Part shown: piece after piece, positions 11,081 through 21,200 of the stretch | How positions within the stretch are numbered: position 1 is the first letter of the stretch | Layout of the letters: each line of letters opens with the position of its first letter | Source of the DNA: Cymbomonas tetramitiformis | Taxonomy: Eukaryota > Chlorophyta > Pyramimonadophyceae > Pyramimonadales > Pyramimonadaceae | Reading direction: 5' to 3' | Assembly (NCBI GenBank): GCA_001247695.2 | Contig: LGRX02009911.1 | Location: forward strand, 1 to 25,651 | Length of the DNA stretch: 25,651 bases | The notes under the pieces: model-generated | Told to the model about the DNA's origin: nothing | The model's input: only the letters and a program-made list of their open reading frames with translations | The model's database searches: none | Program-made: the position numbers and the translations under genes

Positions 11081-11424
11081 TCACGGGGAAGCTGAAATCC
11101 ACCCCCACTATATGGGGGTCCAGCTTCTCCTAGTATCACCCCTTGCTGCGTGTGTCACTGGTCGTGTGTCACCGTATGACACTCACCTGCTAGAAAGCTC
11201 ACTCCCGTAATTCTTCTATCAGTTTTGTTATCACCGGTTTCCCCATCACTGCCTTCTGAGTTCCTGTTGCAGTGAAATAGTTATATATATATTCACACAA
11301 ATATATACCTATTTTCACCTGTTCTATCACTAGACTCAATATATATTGTCTATTATCCGAGTCTAGTGATCCGTAGTTTCACCGTCGGCAGCGGGTCCCC
11401 ACTGCCTGAGCCGCTGTTTCCAGC
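11081..11424 (+). repeat. Repeat modules B+C, second copy
   Basis: Module B (11081-11329) is nearly identical to 9468-9722. It is followed by module C (about 11330-11423), which contains a 12-bp perfect inverted repeat (ATCACTAGACTC at 11326-11337, GAGTCTAGTGAT at 11359-11370) around an AT-rich loop. C then has a GC-rich part with CGGCAGCGGGTCCCCACTG. Module C recurs at 13816-13912. After C comes the GGTTATGG word seen at 9723 and 12292. Confidence 0.85.
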
Positions 11425-11529
11425 AGGTTATGGTCCCTCTCACGTTTGCGTGAGCTGAATTTTAGAGTAGAATTTTATTTCATTTCCGCGCTATTTTTCG
11501 GTTGAGCGTGCTGAAATCTGTATAGGCAG

Positions 11530-11762
11530 CCCTGACCGGGAGTCCCGGTGCAGGCCCCTATGACAGACTCCTAGGCCAACACTGGATTGCTGACTGATCT
11601 ATAGGTTCGTGTTGTGACACACGCCGTGTCACGGGTAGGCTAGACTCCGAAACCGTCCGAGACTGTTCCGGGTATATCTAGCTTAGGGTTTATTTATCTT
11701 GACAGTTTTATCCACACACAGTTCGGGACCTCTGATATCTAGTGAACTAGGATATTCCGGTA
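11530..11762 (+). repeat. Left arm of a long inverted repeat (~235 bp)
   Basis: This arm pairs with the reverse complement of 13984-14222. Shared blocks include GCAGGCCCCTATGACAGA, GTTCGTG, a GTGACAC/GTGTCAC hairpin, GTTCCGGGTATATCTAG, TTTATT and GATATTCC. Identity by eye is roughly three quarters, with several small gaps. The two arms enclose about 2.2 kb. Confidence 0.75.
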
Positions 11763-11915
11763 GGTCGTGGCCCCATCCACGCTTTTATTCCACTTGCTAT
11801 CTTGGCCATGATTGGCTGAGCAGCCGCTTGAAGAGGTGGTGCGCACTTGCGCGTTTGGGTGCGACTAGGATTTGGGACATGGCTTTGCGGTAGACGTTCT
11901 TTGCGGCTGCGAGTC

Positions 11916-12191
11916 ATGGGCACCGCGCGTTGCTATTGCTCGATTTTGGCAATGTTCATCTACGTTATTTTACCTGCCCTGATCCCGCTGGTTTACGTAT
12001 ATTGGGCTGGTGCTCCGGACACCTTCGACCACGACGACATCTGCAAGTGCCCCACGCTCGTTTCGCCTCTCCGCGCGTTCTGCCGTTACGCCTACCCTGT
12101 TGGATGTGACACCCCGTGTGTGTCACAGTCCTTTGTCTGTACTAGTACTCCGTACAGTACGGGTGTCACAGGTTTAGGGTTCCCGGCTTAA
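11916..12191 (+). CDS. Small possible membrane protein inside the inverted-repeat unit
   Basis: ATG at 11916 opens 91 codons. Residues about 9-30 are strongly hydrophobic (ILAMFIYVILPALIPLVYVY) and could span a membrane; the rest has eight cysteines. No family is recognised. The frame runs across the GTGACAC hairpin at 12105-12127, which argues for caution. It lies upstream of the acidic-tail gene in the same orientation. Confidence 0.3.
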   Translation: MGTARCYCSILAMFIYVILPALIPLVYVYWAGAPDTFDHDDICKCPTLVSPLRAFCRYAYPVGCDTPCVSQSFVCTSTPYSTGVTGLGFPA

Positions 12192-12512
12192 GCCGAGCTT
12201 CACTCTTTCTAAGGGACTTCTTATGTTATCTTAAGTGAAAGCATTCTGTATTCTACCACCACAATATATAATCGGCACTATATATCTGACAGGTTATGGA
12301 CCCACTTTACGCTTGCGTATTGTGATTTTAGCGTAAATTTTATTTCGTATTTGCTCTATCTTTATATTGAGCTCAGCCATCTTTCTCGCGGCCTACGGGA
12401 TCTGATTTTCGCTTTCGCTTGGACGGTCCAGCAGTTACGGGAATCTACGGCAGGTGTGGTATCGGCATTTTTATTCGCGCGTTCGCTTTCTTCGACGGAT
12501 CATTTTTCCGCG

Positions 12513-13259
12513 ATGGCTCTCGTAGATGTTTTGTCCGATGGAGAACTTCATGCTCTTTTGTTATCGTGTGACGAGAAATTAGAGAAGGTTTCTATTTCGA
12601 AACGCGCTCAGCTCATTTCTTTGTGCCAAGCCCAAGCTAGGGCGCTCGCTCATTTTCGAAGTGCTTCTCAGATATTACCGCAGCCTCCAGCGACTTTCAA
12701 GCCGGTTATTTTGAATCTCATTGTCTCAAGGGACGCAGCAGTTGGTGGTGCTGCGTCCGATTCTTCTTTGATTCCGGCCGTAACTTTTTGTGAAAAGGGC
12801 GTTGGCAATGGGTACGCGATTTTGGAAACCCAATCTGTTTCGTCACAGATCACGACCACCAGACCCGCGACTGGCTCCTCCAGTACGCGTAGGCTCACAC
12901 GACAGGCTCTTCCTGTTCGTGTCGAGCGTCACTTCTGTCATTCTGCGGATTCGCGTTCTATGATTCTCTCTGGGCAGAACGTTCATGCAGTTTGTGAAGA
13001 CAGTGAGAGCGAAGATGAATCGGAATACCCACTTGGGTACTACGATGAGTCTGAAGACGATTTGGAGGGGGAACAGGGGAATCATAGAGTTTGAAAACGA
13101 GAATTTTCCGGTGTCAGAAGATGAAGAATACACCCCTGAGGAGTGGGCTGACTGGGAGTCAGGGGCCTATGATTCTCTCGAGCATGGTGGTGCGCGAGAG
13201 GAATTCGTCGAGCATTTTGACGAGTGTGATGGCGAGGAGTACTCCTCCGATGATTATTA
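12513..13259 (+). CDS. Hypothetical acidic-tail protein, one probable frameshift
   Basis: ATG at 12513, in good context (GCGATGG), starts MALVDVLSDGELHALLLS. The N-terminal ~80 residues look helical, the middle is Ser/Thr/Arg-rich, and the C-terminus is strongly acidic (EDSESEDESEYPL). This frame stops at 13094. The next frame carries straight on with the same acidic composition (PVSEDEEYTPEEWADWESG) to a TAG at 13257-13259, ending DECDGEEYSSDDY. One extra base in the G runs at 13067-13079 would explain the break. It is the main gene between the long inverted repeats, so it may serve that element. No known domain is visible. A Gag-like or DNA-binding role is possible but unsupported. Confidence 0.5.
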
Positions 13260-13734
13260 GATTTTCTTTAAACATACAGGCAGAACGTTTCACTATGGAG
13301 TGTTGACCGCTTGTTGTAGCTGGGATTATTACTTCAGCGCCTTTACTTTATGGCCGCTGACCATTTGCGAGATGCTTTTACGAGTTGGCACGCATGTAGG
13401 CGGTAGATCCTTTCATGGTGCGACATACCTCAAGCTTAAATTAATCGACCGGCAGGGCTTTATTTATGATGGTGGCTCATCCTAGCATGCAGACCGGCAG
13501 CTCCTTGAATCGCATTGCTGACCACTAGCTGGCAAAGAGGAATTTTGATCGGAGACGTGTTATTCTTTTTACCTCGTTGCTCACGACTCATTCTAGCATG
13601 CAATTTATGCTTTAGCACTTCGCACATTTTGAGACCGTAGCTAGCTCCTACAGTTAACAGCTTACATTTCTTTCAGTAAACTCTAGTAGCTAGGGTGGTG
13701 TGCTGTCACAAGCTGTGCACCTCAAATGAGGTGG
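13260..13734. other. Gene-free stretch downstream of the acidic-tail gene
   Basis: No supported ORF. The stretch includes a perfect small hairpin near 13711-13726 (CACCTCA, AA, TGAGGTG). It ends in GAGGTGGTGT, as does the sequence just before module B at 11071-11080. Confidence 0.4.
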
Positions 13735-13915
13735 TGTGCCGGAAATGACAGCCTGACTAGTTCGTACAGTCAGGTGTCATATCCAGTGTGTCATTCTCGG
13801 TGTACAGCTAGTGACCTAGACTCAATATATATTGTCTATTATCTGAGTCTAGTGATCCGTTGTTTCACCGTCGGCAGCGGGTCCCCACTGCCCGAGCCGC
13901 TGTTTCCAACAAAGT
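13735..13915 (+). repeat. Repeat modules A+C joined directly, third copy
   Basis: Module A (13735-13820) matches 9388-9467 and module C (13816-13912) matches 11330-11423. The two are joined at a single CTAGA (13816-13820) with no module B between them. A carries a perfect 7-bp hairpin here (CCTGACT and AGTCAGG around AGTTCGTAC) that is degraded in the first copy. Confidence 0.8.
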
Positions 13916-13983
13916 CTGACGGCATCCGGCATGGAATGCCCGCGTCATGACTGGTCACCGTGACGTCACGGAAGTGGAAGAGG

Positions 13984-14222
13984 TACTGGAATATCCCGGT
14001 TCACGGATATCAGACAGTCCTGGAACTAATAGATAAACTCTCTTAAGAAAATAAATCCTCAACTAGATATACCCGGAACGGTCTCGAAGTCGGAACGGTC
14101 TCGGACCTAGCTACCTGTGACACTCGGTGTGTCACAGCACGAACTTACGGGTCAGTCATCAGCCCAGAGTTGGCTACCTAAATATCTGTCATAGGGGCCT
14201 GCACTACGACTCCCAGTCAGGG
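13984..14222 (-). repeat. Right arm of the long inverted repeat
   Basis: Reverse complement of the left arm at 11530-11762. It includes the 9-bp hairpin CTGTGACAC (14115-14123) facing GTGTCACAG (14129-14137). The arm ends at CAGTCAGGG (about 14222), where similarity to the left arm stops. No clear target-site duplication was found outside the arms. Confidence 0.75.
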
Positions 14223-14860
14223 TGTAACAAACGCCGACTTCCCATGGTACCGCGCCGGGTTTGTCCAGCTGGTGACAGGCGTGATAGATATGATAAGTAT
14301 GACCGGCCTCGCGTAAGATGACTGCTCGAGAAGTGTAGACCTGCCAGAGAAGATATGGTCATTATCGGGTGACCATGAAGTGATAAGATGATATGACAGT
14401 TACTACTTTGCCACTGACGTGTCAGTCAGAATGTGGTAAACGGTAACATTGTTAAAGCTGGCATGGAATACTGACTTTCCATTGGCTAGATGAAGATTTC
14501 AGGGCGGAAGCCTGTTACAGTTTTGGGAGATGTGACAGAGAATCGAGATATAAGTAAGCTCTGACCGTAGGTCAGGATTAGTGGACTCGTTATTGTTTTG
14601 CTCTCGCAAGTGCTAGGTGGCTGTTCGCGTGCCAGTGCTAGACCGCTAAAACAGTTCTGCTCACAGTTTTGTACAATAATTCGTACTTTTGGTTATCATA
14701 CCGATCTTTTGATGAATGTATTTTACTGCTGTTTTTATTCTTTTACAAAACAATAATGTCCTGCGCGGAGCGGTTTTTTATTTCAGTGTTAATTCGGAAG
14801 TAGAGACCCTCTGGCGAGAAGTTAACAGCAGTTTGTGACAGCGGATTCGGAAGTCAGGCG
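14223..14860. other. Gene-free stretch between the inverted-repeat unit and the hairpin array
   Basis: No ORF of interest. A small hairpin (ATGGTCA and TGACCAT) lies near 14355-14377. The stretch around 14660-14780 is AT-rich. Confidence 0.4.
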
Positions 14861-14863
14861 ACT

Positions 14864-16148
14864 CCAGGGGCACCCAAGGTGCACTGGCGGACCCTTCTTC
14901 TTTCCTATACTTGGCGGTACTTGCACGAGAAAAGGTCACCAGTGGCGGCGGCAGCGAATCAGCACTGAATTTACTGCTTAATGAGCGGCCTTTTATTATC
15001 CTGCAATATGCCCAGCTTTACCACCTTGTTCTACAGTGAATCCAGGGGCACCCAAGGTGCACTGGCCTAACTGTAGGCAGGTTTGCTTCACTGATAAGCT
15101 AATCAGCACGGCATCAGCTTGGGCGGCGGCAGCGACAGAGCAGATCAGCGGTGAATGACCACCTTAATGAGCAGTTATTTTCCTGCGGTCCCTCTAGTTG
15201 ACCACCTTGTCTGAAGTGAATCCAGGGACACCCCTGGTGTACTGGCCTAACCGAAAGGCAAGTGTGCGACCTAGAAGCTAATTAGCAGCGGCATCTGCCT
15301 GGGCTGACTAATTAGAAGCGGATCAGCAGTGAGTTGCTACCTGTATGAGTGGCCTTACACCCTACGGTTTCCCTGACAGTGCCACCCTGTCTGACGGTTA
15401 ATCCAGGGACACCCCTGGTGTACTGGCCTAAGCCTGAAGCAGGAGTGTGTTCACAAGAGAATTAGCAGCGGCATCAGCCCTGAAGGCAGCAAGTGAGTCA
15501 GCTTCATATATATTATCTACTGTTCTGGCAGAGATATCTCGTGGTGGATTCAGACTTGATTTGAGTACTGGCTCAGCCTGGAGTGCTGCTGGTTATTTTT
15601 GGAGCACCTACAGATGTTTGCTAAAACTCTCTTAGCTCTCCTACGGTACCTGGCAGCTGATGGTGAGGCCCTTATGACACCGGTTACCTTCTTAATGAGC
15701 AGTGGTGTTGCGAATCCAGGGGTGCTCAGCACACTGGCTTAGCCTCCAGCTCTGCGTAGCGACCTGCACTCTTGCTTACTGGACTGAGAACGAACTTCCA
15801 TGGCAACTCGTTCTGGACCCTTAATGAGCAGTGGTGTTGCGAATCCAGGGGTGCTCAGCACACTGGCTTAGCCCCCAGCTCTGCGTAGTTACGTTGTTCC
15901 TGGTACTTTGGCTGAGAAAGAGTTCCCTTGACAGCCTCTGTGCTCTTGATGAACAGTGGCTCGGCTAATCCAGGGGTGCTCAGCACACTGGCTCAGCTTT
16001 AAGCCTTTCTCACACGAATATTCTGCATCTGCTGCTGATTCAGAGCGCCGAGACATATTGTTGGGCCCTTGGGCCTGCGCTGGTTATACGCGTCTCGCCC
16101 TCCTGCTTGTTCAGAACGGTGTGAATCCACCGGCACTCAGTGCACTGG
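14864..16148 (+). repeat. Array of eight related hairpins in degenerate ~125-310 bp units
   Basis: Hairpins lie at 14864-14887, 15042-15065, 15222-15245, 15403-15426, 15716-15737, 15845-15866, 15970-15991 and 16127-16148. Each begins CCAGGG (CCACCG in the last) and ends ACTGG, usually followed by CCTAA or CTTA, and most are preceded by AATCC. The inner stem differs between copies but always pairs: GCACC/GGTGC, ACACC/GGTGT, GTGCT/AGCAC, GCACT/AGTGC. Units also share TTAATGAGCAGT or TTAATGAGCGG upstream and AGCAGCGGCATCAGC-like words downstream. No ORF spans the array. Confidence 0.85.
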
Positions 16149-16358
16149 CCTAAACCAGCCTGAATTAAGCCTGCATCCTGCTGGTGAACGAGCTTTGCGC
16201 TGAGAAAGGACACACCTCCTTTGCCCCACTCGTTGAGCATTAACGCAGTACTTGACCACGGAGGGTGAAGCGGAGTTGAGCGTCGCCGCTGTCCAGTCCA
16301 CAGAACGCGAGGCACGGCGATTGGCTCGGGAAAGGAATAGTCAAAGGCGTGTCACTGG

Positions 16359-17784
16359 TTATATGAGCACAGAGGGGTCGGCTCCAGAATCCAACCCCTC
16401 TACACCAGCGTCACCACCACCACCACCACCAGCAGCAGCAGCAGCAGCACTCTCAGACAGCGGAAGAATCCATGTTCCTGAAAATCCAGGGACGGTGTTG
16501 GCCGCTTTATGTCCCATTTCCAAGGTAGTCATAACCGCCGAAGATTTGCCCTTATCTTTCCCATCGAAGGGGGGATTTCCATAAACGATTCTGCCAATGC
16601 CTGTTATCGGGTCCACGTAGGCATCCCAAGCGAGACCATCAAAGCCAATTTTCCCATGATGGCAGAAGGGCCCGAGGGCTTTTTTTCATTCTTGTGGTAG
16701 GTATGCATCTTCTCGAGTGAATTCTAGGGTGGGCATTTAGTGGGTTGGAGAAAAGTTCACAACCGTTTTTGTCCAGGTTTCTGTCATCCACCAAAATATC
16801 TAATAGGCTTCTTCTGATTGCGTAGCAGTTTTTAGGATCTCCCGATTCAAACTTACATGCATTGAGTGCTTCATGGATATCGTGTGCCCTATTCGAGTAC
16901 TCCGCAAGTGAGCATGGGACTGCTTTGTTGGAAAGGCGGTGCCAGGCCAAAAGTTTCCAAAACTCTTTCTTTTGGACATATTGGAGTTCGGGATATTTAA
17001 CTGTTCCCGTGACATGGTCCACTTCGGGTTGAGCGGTCACAGCAATGGTATTCTTTTTTGAACTTGATGGTCGGTACATGCTAGCTTCCGGGAGAGCGTG
17101 TAAGTATAGTTCCTCATTCATTTCCTGATGTCTTAGGTCAGCAAGTGGAAAAAGTTTCGATGGCTGTGTTTTGATGTATGTGGTACCTTTTCCAGGGTTT
17201 AGTAGTTTAGGCTTTTCTGAGATTTCTTCAGCAATGATTTTCCTTAGTTCGGCATCCTGGGTTGTTCTAAGACTATACAAACTATTATTATGTCCTGAGC
17301 ATTCAAGTTGGATGTGTTCGAAGGTGCATTTTGTATTCTGTTGGCAGTAGGGGCAGTTTTCAGTTTCGATTTTCCCCAGTTTAAATAAACGTGCTGGAGA
17401 GGCTTGGAGACCCAGGAGTTCTCTGCTTCTAGAAGCAGTGAAAGCTTTAGGTGTTATTTTGGAAATGTCTTTAGTGGGGGTGGTGTTATTCTCGTTAAGC
17501 ATCCTCATTGGCATCCGAAATTACTTCATTCGAAATTTGGAGTGAGTCATCTATGTTTTTATTCGGAAGAAAGGCATCTTGAATGGGGAAGAGAATGGGG
17601 TGGGTGTTGAGTATTGTTTTGAGACGGTTAGCAATTATTGTATTAAATAGTTTAAGACCTGTTTCCAACATTGTGAGGGGTCTGGAATTATCTATAGTGC
17701 ATGGTGCAGAGGGGGTTTTAGGGATTGGAAGAATGACTCCAGCTTTTGCACTCTTAGGAAATCTCCCAGTTATAAGACCATAAT
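16359..17784 (-). pseudogene. LINE-type non-LTR retroelement, internally deleted, with C-terminal NPPF segment
   Basis: Read right to left, 17784-17511 encodes a fragment of reverse transcriptase fingers (AKAGVILPIPKT, then NSRPLTMLETGLKLFN and LPNKNIDDS) ending in a stop. The catalytic palm (YxDD) is missing. In a shifted frame, 17514-16639 continues with the post-RT part, including a C-x2-C-x9-H-x4-C zinc knuckle (CPYCQQNTKC...H...C, residues ~54-72) and, near its end, ELFSNPLNAHPRIHSRRC. A 7-base A run on the coding strand (16680-16686) breaks the frame. Skipping one base continues as KIGFDGLAWDAYVDPITG and GRIVYGNPPFDG, then a Lys/Ser stretch and poly-Ala/poly-Gly coded by the CAC and CAG triplet repeats, ending at 16359. 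Family knowledge: LINE RT and zinc knuckle. Inference: the tail is Dam-methyltransferase-like. Confidence 0.75.
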
Positions 17785-17805
17785 TAATCTAGAAAACCTT
17801 TTGCC

Positions 17806-18140
17806 CATCCGGGGGGGCACAGTAGACACACACGCTACGCGGGGGGCCTTTGTGAAGACACGCATACGGGGGGCATGGTGGACACACACGCATCCGGGGG
17901 GGAGCACTATGAAGACACACGCATGGGGGGCATGGTGGTTGCACAAGCATCTTGGGCGAGAGGTGAAACAGAGACACGCATGTGGGGAGACGCTGTGGAC
18001 ACACACACGCATGTGGGGGCCTTTGTGAAGACACATACGGGGGCATGGTGGCCACACAAGCATCTTCGGGCATGAGTGGACGGAACACGCATGCAGGGGC
18101 ATGGTGGACACACAAGCATCTTGGGGGCACAGTGGACAGA
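17806..18140 (+). repeat. G-rich minisatellite, CACACGCAT/GGGGGCAT units
   Basis: About 330 bp of degenerate units built from ACACACGCAT or ACACAAGCATCTT, GGGGGCATGGTGG or GGGGCCTTTGTGAAG. The plus strand is G-rich and Cys/Pro-coding shadows appear on the minus strand. It fills the gap between the two minus-strand retroelements, touching the 5' edge of one and the 3' end of the other. Confidence 0.85.
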
Positions 18141-18179
18141 AAGCGTGATTATACACGGGAATTATACTCTTAGAGAAAA

Positions 18180-18185
18180 TTTATT
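18180..18185 (-). promoter_or_regulatory. Possible polyadenylation signal of the RT/Ulp1 element
   Basis: AATAAA on the minus strand about 45 bp after the end of the protease frame. The element's similarity appears to end between here and the minisatellite. No poly-A tail is present. Confidence 0.4.
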
Positions 18186-18230
18186 GAGAATTGTATAAAT
18201 CTTAACGTGACGATCGGACCCTGTATTTTT

Positions 18231-21200
18231 TCATCGTAATAACCCCCCAAGTCCCGGATATATTGGAGTGCCTCGGGGGGGCCGTGTTGTCTGATCCAGG
18301 AGTCCCACGCATGTTGCCCCTGTAGCGGACCTGTTCCACTCCTGCCATTCATCAACCATGTAGCAGACCCAGATCCCGCATTGGTACCCGTCTCTCTGGT
18401 GCGTGATACCCATGTTGGATACCGACATGGTGATCGGCGGCCAGTCCGGCGGCCCTTCCCACTGCCTTAGTGCTGTCAGAAGGCGCTCGTCCCCCCCCAC
18501 CCATGGGGTCGTAGAGGTAGACCGACCGTGACCCCGTGGTCGCCGTTTCTTCCGAAGAGGAGGACGTTCCAGTGGCTGTCATCGCAAGTCAGGACAAAGC
18601 AGGAATATCCCCCGGTGCGGACCTTCTCAATCGTGTTGCGCATCTGTGTGTTGTATTGGCTCGACTGTCCGAACAGAGTCCCGTTGAGGGCGTCCGCGAG
18701 CTTTGTCTGGTGAAGCGACACCGTGGCAAGGTTCGTAGTGTGTAGGATGTGAGTCTCCACTTGTATTGAGCTCAGCCAGGCCTCGCGGCCTCGGGTATCC
18801 GAGAAGACCCCCTCCGTTCTGTGACGGGGGACCCCCGCTTGTTGGGCCCTCGGCCCTCGGCCTCCTCCTCCCGTCATGAGCATGTCCGCGGCGGTACCCT
18901 CAACTTGGTTTCCTTTCAGGTCCCTTCTGTAGGCCGCTGCTTCCATCTCCGTGAGTCTCGCCCCTGCTCTGGCTGCCTTTCGTAGGGCTGTGAGGGCTCT
19001 TTTGGCTTTGGACCGTAAGCCTGCGGGGTCCAACACCATAATCCTCGCCTCTAGGCCCCTAGCCAGGGTAGTCGTGACTCCGATATCGCGGCATTTGTAA
19101 GTGTCTTCATGGTCTTCCGCATCCCTTTCGTCATAGTCTCTTGTCGACAGTCTCAGAGCCTTCGTGGCTTGCATGGAGGCCGTGGGGGGCTCTCCTCCCC
19201 GCATGCCACGACCTTGGGACCCCATTTAGTTTGGGAGGGGTGGAAGCCATGTCCCTGTGCGGTCGGGTCTTCCTCACTTGTGGTGGTGGTTTCCATTCCC
19301 TTTGGCCCTGCTGTGGCATTGGAGGCAATGGCACATATCTTCCTAGAATGACTCGGCCCGGAATCAACAAAAACACGTGTTTTTGCTAATTTTCAAATGT
19401 TTTCCATACTTAAGGATGAAAAATCGACCGGCCCGCTTTCGGCCCGGAGCTCTTTTTGGGCGCTGCTCTCGGCCCCGGGCCGGCTAATCCCCATAAGATA
19501 TGTGCCCTGCATTGAGGGCCTCCTGGGGGAGCGCGAACTGAGATTTGAGGGCCCTGTTCTCCGGGTTGTCCCAAAATTGCGCGTCATTGGGTTTGTCAGC
19601 AAGCCCCTCGTAGATATACGGGTACAGCATGAGCATGAAGGTCCGCATGCGTCCTTGGAATCTGTTTGGGACCTTTGCCTTCGCATCCCTGAGGCTGCAC
19701 GCACGAGTGCCCCCCTGAGCCACGTAGAATAATCCCTCTTCCACGTGGGGGAGGAGCGGTAGCAGCGTGGCTAGACTGAGTGGAACTTCCGCTGTGTCCT
19801 GTACCGCATAGACCCTCATGCTCACGTCCCCCGTGTCTTTGTCTATAATCGTTCTGTGTCTGCCCTCGAGTGCACTTGGGAACGGTTTTCTGAGCGCGGA
19901 CGCCAGCTTGGAGATAATCCCGTGTTAGGTATTGATCAGGTCCGCCAAGAGCGGTCCCGACCCCGTAAGTAGGACGTCGTGCTCACGCAGCGCCGCAAGT
20001 TGCCTGGCGGTGCAGCACCTGTCGAGGTCCCCGGCTCTAGTGGTGCCTTCTGCCTGCCCTTGCCTGCGGTTGTAGTGGTATCTGACCAGCCCCCTCGTGG
20101 TGGCACTGGGTTGGGAGATATGCCTTTCGTGAAAGGCTTCGTTCTCCCTAAACACTTCCCTCGGCTTTTCCCGGAGGTCCTCTCTAGTGGCGGTGGCCAT
20201 CTGCAGGGCGCTCGCCACACTCTGCGCGTATGTGGCCAGCAGCGGCGCGTGTCCCAACCCGTAGGAAAGTTTCGGGAGTGCCGTGTAGCAATTCGCAGTG
20301 CCTCTTGGCAACCCATTGAGGAGCTTGAACGCCCCTCCGATAATCGCGTCCAGATCTTCGATTTCTTTGACGGGGGAAATCCCCAGAGGGAGGGCGTATC
20401 TGAGTTGCCCTATCACTGCAGTGCGAAGAACTTCTTCTTGTTGCCCGCTCGTTAAAGGGGAGTGAAGCAGGGCTTGGATCCTGTCCCTTGCTTGCTGAAT
20501 AGAAGCGTGCTTTTGCACGGTCCAGTCCCCCGAGAGGGCGACTTGCATGCCAAGATATTTATACGGGGTGTCCGGGTGGAGGTATGGGAACCCATGCCTG
20601 CCTACCGTGGGGGTGCGCATGGTGATATCCGCGCATGTTTCCTCCGGGATCGGGGATCCTTTCTCGTCCCTTCCCGTGATCCCGCATTTAGCCTTGTTGA
20701 CTCGGAGTCCGCTCCAATTTGAGTAGAGTTCCAGCTTGTTTCGCCAGTTGTGCCGCCGATCCCGTGACTAAGGCAAGGTCATCGACATACGCCGCCGAAG
20801 AGGTGCGGATTTGTTTATCTGTGTCCGTGAGGCGGTGCAGGTACCCCTTGTTGCCCGCTTTGAGCCAGCGCAAGAGGTGCTCCAGATAGAGAATGAAGAG
20901 CAGGGGACTTAGAGAGTCCCCTTTTACTAGCCCCCTCCTGACTAGGAGGGGCTCTGAGGTGTGGTGCTCTATTTTCGAGACCCTTTTGAAGGGTGACCCG
21001 TGGGTGTCTCCTCCGTAAAGATCCGCCACCACTTTGACTGCGTCCTCCGGGATCCCTAGGTACTTCATGGTGTGTTGCAGTTTGTCATGCTCTACCGATC
21101 CGTAGGCATTTTCGAAGTCCGCGTAGAGGACATGCAATTGGCTGCGGGACAGTTTACCGTCTTCAATTGCGTGTTGTAGCCGCAGGAGTTGGTTGATCGT

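Noticed and set aside
9468..11329. LTR retrotransposon with the two module B copies as LTRs
   Set aside because: The copies lack TG...CA ends and matching flanks, and no primer-binding site, Gag, protease or integrase is visible between them.
14864..16148. CRISPR array
   Set aside because: The repeats are spaced unevenly and the intervals are themselves related repeats, not unique spacers; the genome is eukaryotic.
16252..16584. Plus-strand ORF with poly-Pro and poly-Ala
   Set aside because: It overlaps the minus-strand retroelement C-terminus, which has better support (NPPF segment continuous with the upstream frame); the runs are the shared triplet repeats.
17789..18156. Overlapping Cys/Pro-rich ORFs on both strands
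   Set aside because: They are produced by the minisatellite; every frame stays open because of the repeat composition.
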